The notes under the pieces are model-generated. The model was not told the origin of the DNA. It saw only the letters and a program-made list of their open reading frames with translations, and made no database searches. This document shows positions 6,931 to 11,582 of a DNA stretch of 11,582 nt, in pieces. Every line of letters starts with the position of its first letter. The first letter of the stretch is position 1. This stretch comes from Isotricha intestinalis (lineage: Eukaryota; Ciliophora; Litostomatea; Vestibuliferida; Isotrichidae), in contig JAJJLU010004568.1 in NCBI GenBank assembly GCA_023807065.1, positions 1 through 11,582 on the forward strand, written 5' to 3'. A program made the position numbers and the translations under genes.

Positions 6931-9531
6931 ATGGAAGAAATTTTAAAACATGAAAGAATTGAAGAAATAATAATAATTAAAGAACAATCAAAATTATCAT
7001 TTAAAAAAATATATGAAGAATTTAAAAAAAAAATGAATGAAATAAAACAATATTTTGAAAATAAATTACATTCAGAACCATATATTATAGAGATTGAAGG
7101 TTTTAAAATAGAAATACATGGAATAGACTATGATTTGGCATTTAATATTATATGTGGAGATGTTTATTTTCCTGGAATATATTTAGAACCTATTGAAGCT
7201 ATTTTAGAAAAAAATGAAGAATATTTAAATGTGGAAATAATTCATAATTCACAAATAGATTTTTTTCAAAAAAAATATGAATTCGAGTATTTAAGTTTTT
7301 ATTGTAATAAATGTAAAAGTTTTATTAAAAGAAATAATATAAGAGATTTATATTCACATTATAAACATTCTCAAAAAATGATTTTAAAAGAAAGATTAAA
7401 AGTTAATATTCTGAATAAAGAAGAATTTAAAAAATTCTTTAAAAATGAAAAGAAGGGTTTCATAGGTAAAAAATTTAAAACTCCGATAGAATTTGAAAAC
7501 AATTTTTTATATTATTTTAGTGATTCAGATATATTTATTTCAGAAGAATTTGAAATATTTGAAAATGAAAACAAACAAAGAAATCAAATGAGTTATTATT
7601 TTTCACCTCCTGTTAATATGGGAAAATTTTCAAAATATTTTGGATCTCCTTATATGGGGAAAACAGTGACATTAATAGGAGTATTAAAACATAATACTGA
7701 TCATTGTTTCTATCAAACTCTTTATATGAATTGCAAAAAATTAACAAAAAATCTTAATAACATAATTATAATAAAACAAATATTAGTAAACGAAATCCCT
7801 TATTTATTTTATGGATGTTATGAAAAATATTATAATTTAGCAAAAAAAATTCAAGAATTTCAATTTCAATTAATTCCATCAATATGGGAAATTATTGAAA
7901 TGATAATTTCTCAAATTGAATCAAATAAAAAAAGTTTAATAATTGTTTTTGACCAATATAATAATGAGGTAGATAAAGATAATCAATTAACTGAAATATA
8001 TAAAAATTACATAAAACCATTCGGTTATAAAAGGGGATTATTAGTGGTAAGTTCAATGAATAATAATGATATTAAAATGATGAAAATAAGAAATATGTTC
8101 AAGAAGGAATATGAAATTGGAGAAATATTTTTGAATGAAATTAATGAGATTTCAATTAATTTAACTTTAGACTTAAGTATAAATAATGAATATGATGAAA
8201 TTATGAGATTATATGGAAATAATTTAAAAATGTATAATATCATAAAAAAATATAAAGAAAATCCTTCCATTTTACAACATTATTTAGAAAAAACAAGAAA
8301 AAAAATTGAAAATAATTTAAAGAATTTTTATGAATTTAATAATGATTTGTGGAATGTCCCAAAAAAATTAATGAGTTTTTCAGTTAATTCACAATACTCT
8401 AAAGAACAATTCCTCTCAATTTATGAAAATATACATTTTAAATATTTTAATGTTCAAAAAAAAGGTAATGTAATATATATAAAATATGCCTATCCACTTA
8501 TAGAAATTATTATAAATGAATTTTATAATAAAATATTCCTGTCTGGTTGCTTTTATGAAATTTTAACTAATAATATGTTAGATGGAGGAGCAAGAGGTCA
8601 GTTATTTGAAAAAGTTGTAATTAATTATTTAGGTAATAAAAATTATTTAAATTATTTCAATGATATATCTATTCAAAAACAAGAAGAAATAGATAAATTT
8701 CTTCCTAAAAAAAATGAAAAGAATTGGAAAACCAAAAAAATAATTAAAAAAACACTTGAAAAAAAAATTTATTTATTAACTCAAAAACAATATAATAGTA
8801 AAGCTTTTGATTGTTTAATTGTTTTAAATAACTTAGATGAAGTTAAAATTATTTGTTTACAAGTTTCAATACATAAAGGGAAAATATATACTATTGACAA
8901 ATTAAAAAAATATATAAACTCAATGATTGAATATTTAACATTTCATTTTGAAATAAATGTTGAAAAAAATAATGTTTATTTTTCATATATTTTTGATTTC
9001 TTAAATATGAAAGAAAAAAAAATAAAAAATATGTTGAAAGATTGTCAACAAAAGAAAATAAAATATTTTTTTTTTGATTCTAAAAATGAAAAATTCGTGA
9101 ATGAGAGTGGAGATCAAATAAAAGAATTATTGGATAATACTATATGTTTGTTTTATAAAACTACTAAAAAAAGAACATATAATCAATTACCTTATCAACA
9201 AGATAGTTTTTATTTAACTAAAAAAATGAAAGCTTCATTTATAATACCAGAAATTCAAGTAAATGCAATTAAATCAATATTAATTGATGAATTTAAAATT
9301 AATAATAATGTGAAATTTAATTTTTTAGGGGAGACTTTTAATATTAAAGGATCTTATTTAATGGAGAATCATATTCTTGTTAGTGATTTAGGAGAAGGGA
9401 AAATATTATTAATTTATTGTAACGATGATTCAGAATTACAATTTAAATCAATAAATCAATTAGGGGATGCATCAGATTATAAAAATATACCAAATAAATT
9501 TTATTTATATCAACTGAAATTCAACACATAA
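6931..9531 (+). CDS. Crinkler/RHS-type P-loop NTPase fused to PD-(D/E)XK-like nuclease
   Basis: This 866-residue protein has the layout of the eukaryotic Crinkler-RHS (CR) effector class. Residues 1-215 form a header with a Cys/His motif, C125-x2-C128-x14-H143-x2-H146. The NTPase follows: Walker A GSPYMGKT (238-245), Walker B ending in VFDQYN (339-344; the Asp-Gln-x-Asn form is typical of CR NTPases), and a sensor-like strand LLVVSS (370-375). The C-terminal part resembles the REase-fold nuclease of this class: helix GGARGQLFEK with E560, AFDCLIV with D627, and LQVSIHKGKI with Q644, S646 and H648, matching the family pattern of an Asp strand followed by Gln-x-Thr/Ser and His. Residues 715-866 have no assignable domain. 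Proteins of this class are linked to genome conflict, host manipulation and retroelement-rich loci; the role here is unknown. The first in-frame ATG is used, because a TAA lies two codons upstream. Its 3' half is duplicated in reverse at the right end of the window. Confidence 0.85.
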   Translation: MEEILKHERIEEIIIIKEQSKLSFKKIYEEFKKKMNEIKQYFENKLHSEPYIIEIEGFKIEIHGIDYDLAFNIICGDVYFPGIYLEPIEAILEKNEEYLNVEIIHNSQIDFFQKKYEFEYLSFYCNKCKSFIKRNNIRDLYSHYKHSQKMILKERLKVNILNKEEFKKFFKNEKKGFIGKKFKTPIEFENNFLYYFSDSDIFISEEFEIFENENKQRNQMSYYFSPPVNMGKFSKYFGSPYMGKTVTLIGVLKHNTDHCFYQTLYMNCKKLTKNLNNIIIIKQILVNEIPYLFYGCYEKYYNLAKKIQEFQFQLIPSIWEIIEMIISQIESNKKSLIIVFDQYNNEVDKDNQLTEIYKNYIKPFGYKRGLLVVSSMNNNDIKMMKIRNMFKKEYEIGEIFLNEINEISINLTLDLSINNEYDEIMRLYGNNLKMYNIIKKYKENPSILQHYLEKTRKKIENNLKNFYEFNNDLWNVPKKLMSFSVNSQYSKEQFLSIYENIHFKYFNVQKKGNVIYIKYAYPLIEIIINEFYNKIFLSGCFYEILTNNMLDGGARGQLFEKVVINYLGNKNYLNYFNDISIQKQEEIDKFLPKKNEKNWKTKKIIKKTLEKKIYLLTQKQYNSKAFDCLIVLNNLDEVKIICLQVSIHKGKIYTIDKLKKYINSMIEYLTFHFEINVEKNNVYFSYIFDFLNMKEKKIKNMLKDCQQKKIKYFFFDSKNEKFVNESGDQIKELLDNTICLFYKTTKKRTYNQLPYQQDSFYLTKKMKASFIIPEIQVNAIKSILIDEFKINNNVKFNFLGETFNIKGSYLMENHILVSDLGEGKILLIYCNDDSELQFKSINQLGDASDYKNIPNKFYLYQLKFNT

Positions 9532-9659
9532 ATTCATAAAATATATATTATTTTATTTTTTAAAAAATTGATTGAAAAATATCTCTTTAGAAATGGAATC
9601 AAATATAAAATGTAAATTAAAAAATATTTTTATATAGTTTATCTCTTTTAATTATTTAA

Positions 9660-9973
9660 AATAAACTCTATAATAATATTATTAATTATAAAGATAAAGA
9701 TATAATTTTAGTTAAAAATGAAAGTGGTTCCAATAGTATAGATAAATATGATATCATGGAAAAATAATATTAAAAGAAGAATTAAATATAGATGAAAAAT
9801 TAAATTTGAAAAAAAAAGGAATTAAAAATAATTTAATTTTTTAAATATTTGTTCTAATAAATAAAATTTATAACACAAATCAAATTTGTTTTAAATATAA
9901 AGTTCCAAATTAAGAATTTTATAAAGATATTAAATATAAATCATTTAGAATAATATTATTTATTTATATTTAA
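9660..9973 (+). pseudogene. Decayed coding fragment of unknown origin (left arm)
   Basis: Downstream of the NTPase-nuclease gene the sequence reads like eroded coding DNA. Frame 9660-9767 gives KDKDIILVKNESGSNSIDKY and ends at TAA. A neighbouring frame then carries on (9764-9973) with ILKEELNIDEKLNLKKKGIK, CFKYKVPN, a stop, then EFYKDIKYKSFRI, interrupted by TAA at 9842-9844 and 9911-9913. The mixed amino-acid composition and codon-like pattern differ from the pure A/T spacers elsewhere in the window. I recognise no family, and it does not resemble the C-terminus of the adjacent NTPase-nuclease. It stops 18 bp short of the palindrome centre, so its continuation is lost. A 3' UTR that happens to look coding is the alternative. 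Confidence 0.4.
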
Positions 9974-9980
9974 AAATTTT

Positions 9981-10002
9981 ATTTAATTAAATTTAATTAA
10001 AT
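9981..10002. repeat. 22-bp A/T-only palindromic core at the centre of symmetry
   Basis: The symmetry axis lies between 9991 and 9992, inside a perfect palindrome made only of A and T. It is two copies of the self-complementary 12-mer ATTTAATTAAAT sharing two central bases. There is no unpaired spacer. Such a short self-complementary sequence is the kind of site where a DNA end can fold back and prime copying of its own strand. Confidence 0.9.
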
Positions 10003-10009
10003 AAAATTT

Positions 10010-10323
10010 TTAAATATAAATAAATAATATTATTCTAAATGATTTATATTTAATATCTTTATAAAATTCTTAATTTGGAACTTTATATTTAAAACAAATT
10101 TGATTTGTGTTATAAATTTTATTTATTAGAACAAATATTTAAAAAATTAAATTATTTTTAATTCCTTTTTTTTTCAAATTTAATTTTTCATCTATATTTA
10201 ATTCTTCTTTTAATATTATTTTTCCATGATATCATATTTATCTATACTATTGGAACCACTTTCATTTTTAACTAAAATTATATCTTTATCTTTATAATTA
10301 ATAATATTATTATAGAGTTTATT
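10010..10323 (-). pseudogene. Decayed coding fragment of unknown origin (right-arm mirror copy)
   Basis: This is the exact reverse complement of the fragment at 9660-9973, with the same stops and frame change and no base difference. It adds no independent evidence that the fragment was once a gene, because it shares every defect. Confidence 0.4.
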
Positions 10324-10451
10324 TTAAATAATTAAAAGAGATAAACTATATAAAAATATTTTTTAATTTACATTTTATATTTGATTCCATTTCTAAAGAG
10401 ATATTTTTCAATCAATTTTTTAAAAAATAAAATAATATATATTTTATGAAT

Positions 10452-11582
10452 TTATGTGTTGAATTTCAGTTGATATAAATAAAATTTATTTGGTATATTT
10501 TTATAATCTGATGCATCCCCTAATTGATTTATTGATTTAAATTGTAATTCTGAATCATCGTTACAATAAATTAATAATATTTTCCCTTCTCCTAAATCAC
10601 TAACAAGAATATGATTCTCCATTAAATAAGATCCTTTAATATTAAAAGTCTCCCCTAAAAAATTAAATTTCACATTATTATTAATTTTAAATTCATCAAT
10701 TAATATTGATTTAATTGCATTTACTTGAATTTCTGGTATTATAAATGAAGCTTTCATTTTTTTAGTTAAATAAAAACTATCTTGTTGATAAGGTAATTGA
10801 TTATATGTTCTTTTTTTAGTAGTTTTATAAAACAAACATATAGTATTATCCAATAATTCTTTTATTTGATCTCCACTCTCATTCACGAATTTTTCATTTT
10901 TAGAATCAAAAAAAAAATATTTTATTTTCTTTTGTTGACAATCTTTCAACATATTTTTTATTTTTTTTTCTTTCATATTTAAGAAATCAAAAATATATGA
11001 AAAATAAACATTATTTTTTTCAACATTTATTTCAAAATGAAATGTTAAATATTCAATCATTGAGTTTATATATTTTTTTAATTTGTCAATAGTATATATT
11101 TTCCCTTTATGTATTGAAACTTGTAAACAAATAATTTTAACTTCATCTAAGTTATTTAAAACAATTAAACAATCAAAAGCTTTACCAGTATATTGTTTTT
11201 GAGTTAATAAATAAATTTTTTTTTCAAGTGTTTTTTTAATTATTTTTTTGGTTTTCCAATTCTTTTCATTTTTTTTAGGAAGAAATTTATCTATTTCTTC
11301 TTGTTTTTGAATAGATATATCATTGAAATAATTTAAATAATTTTTATTACCTAAATAATTAATTACAACTTTTTCAAATAACTGACCTCTTGCTCCTCCA
11401 TCTAACATATTATTAATTAAAATTTCATAAAAGCAACCAGACAGGAATATTTTATTATAAAATTCATTTATAATAATTTCTATAAGTGGATAGGCATATT
11501 TTATATATATTACATTACCTTTTTTTTGAACATTAAAATATTTAAAATGTATATTTTCATAAATTGAGAGGAATTGTTCTTT
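10452..11582 (-). CDS. Second copy of the CR NTPase-nuclease gene, 3' part only (runs off window)
   Basis: The frame is open from the window edge (first codon at 11582-11580) to TAA at 10452 and encodes 376 residues equal to K491-T866 of the plus-strand gene. The Met at 11408 is an internal residue, not a start. It carries the whole nuclease region (Glu of GGARGQLFEK, Asp of AFDCLIV, Gln/Ser/His of LQVSIHKGK). It differs from the other copy at three residues: T546 is Ile, N622 is Thr and S623 is Gly. The last two give TGKAFDCLIV just before the putative catalytic Asp. The NTPase and header, if present, lie outside the window. Whether this copy has its own promoter cannot be seen here. Confidence 0.8.
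   Translation of the reverse strand, partial: KEQFLSIYENIHFKYFNVQKKGNVIYIKYAYPLIEIIINEFYNKIFLSGCFYEILINNMLDGGARGQLFEKVVINYLGNKNYLNYFNDISIQKQEEIDKFLPKKNEKNWKTKKIIKKTLEKKIYLLTQKQYTGKAFDCLIVLNNLDEVKIICLQVSIHKGKIYTIDKLKKYINSMIEYLTFHFEINVEKNNVYFSYIFDFLNMKEKKIKNMLKDCQQKKIKYFFFDSKNEKFVNESGDQIKELLDNTICLFYKTTKKRTYNQLPYQQDSFYLTKKMKASFIIPEIQVNAIKSILIDEFKINNNVKFNFLGETFNIKGSYLMENHILVSDLGEGKILLIYCNDDSELQFKSINQLGDASDYKNIPNKFYLYQLKFNT

Larger units (their letters stand above)
8401..11582. repeat. Near-perfect spacer-free palindrome, two arms of 1591 bp
   Basis: Every base x from 8401 to 9991 pairs with base 19983 minus x on the other strand, up to the end of the window. Landmarks agree: the stop codon at 9531 mirrors 10452, the internal ATG at 8575 mirrors 11408, and the homopolymer runs I counted are equal in length in both arms. 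By line-by-line reading I find no insertion or deletion and only three substitutions, at pairs 8567/11416, 8795/11188 and 8797/11186. The right arm reaches the window edge, so the full palindrome may be longer. It contains the last 376 codons of the NTPase-nuclease gene, its 3' flank, and the mirror image of both. No transposase, target-site duplication or telomere-like repeat is seen at the centre. It could be a true inverted duplication, or a fold-back product of DNA amplification or assembly. Confidence 0.97.

Noticed and set aside
8025..8270. Minus-strand open frame of 81 codons
   Set aside because: Lies within the NTPase region of the CR gene on the opposite strand and has no independent support.
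10452..11408. Treating the right-arm gene copy as a complete 318-residue protein starting at the Met at 11408
   Set aside because: The frame is open beyond that Met to the window edge and matches the longer gene codon for codon; the Met equals internal residue 549 of the full-length protein.
8401..11582. Palindrome as a transposon with terminal inverted repeats
   Set aside because: Arms meet with no internal cargo, no transposase is encoded, and no target duplication can be seen because the right end is outside the window.

Overview
This window looks like nuclear DNA from an extremely A+T-rich, gene-dense protist or fungus. Coding regions are intronless, and the three shortest gaps between genes are 87-132 bp. 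Proteins are Asn/Lys/Ile-rich, all five genes whose 3' ends lie in the window end in TAA, and the gene content (PUF protein, Rab-type GTPase fossil, Crinkler/RHS-type NTPase-nuclease) is eukaryotic. The standard genetic code fits. Lineage cannot be fixed from sequence alone; a standard-code ciliate, an anaerobic fungus or an amoebozoan are all possible.

Layout: (1) 1-141, the 3' end of an unrecognised gene. (2) 229-2211, a Pumilio/PUF RNA-binding protein with eight readable repeats. (3) 2344-3624, a basic protein I do not recognise. (4) 3750-5600 on the minus strand, convergent with the previous gene, a large Asn/Ser/Lys-rich and probably disordered protein. (5) 5601-6241, about 640 bp of very A+T-rich DNA in which I see no gene. 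(6) 6242-6821 on the minus strand, a broken Rab-like small GTPase gene. (7) 6931-9531, an 866-residue Crinkler/RHS-type protein: a header with a C2H2-like Cys/His motif, a P-loop NTPase and a PD-(D/E)XK-like nuclease. (8) From 8401 to the window end the DNA is a spacer-free palindrome of two 1591-bp arms centred between 9991 and 9992. The right arm therefore carries a second, minus-strand copy of the nuclease end of the same gene (10452-11582, open at the window edge). Between the two gene copies lie mirror-image copies of a decayed coding fragment cut off near the centre.

The left half reads as ordinary housekeeping or lineage-specific sequence. The right half is an accessory region: a broken GTPase gene, a conflict-type NTPase-nuclease and a near-perfect inverted duplication. 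By base-by-base reading the arms differ at only three positions. All three change amino acids of the nuclease region, and all lie more than 1.1 kb from the centre. Whether the palindrome is real chromosome structure or an amplification or assembly product is the main open question.
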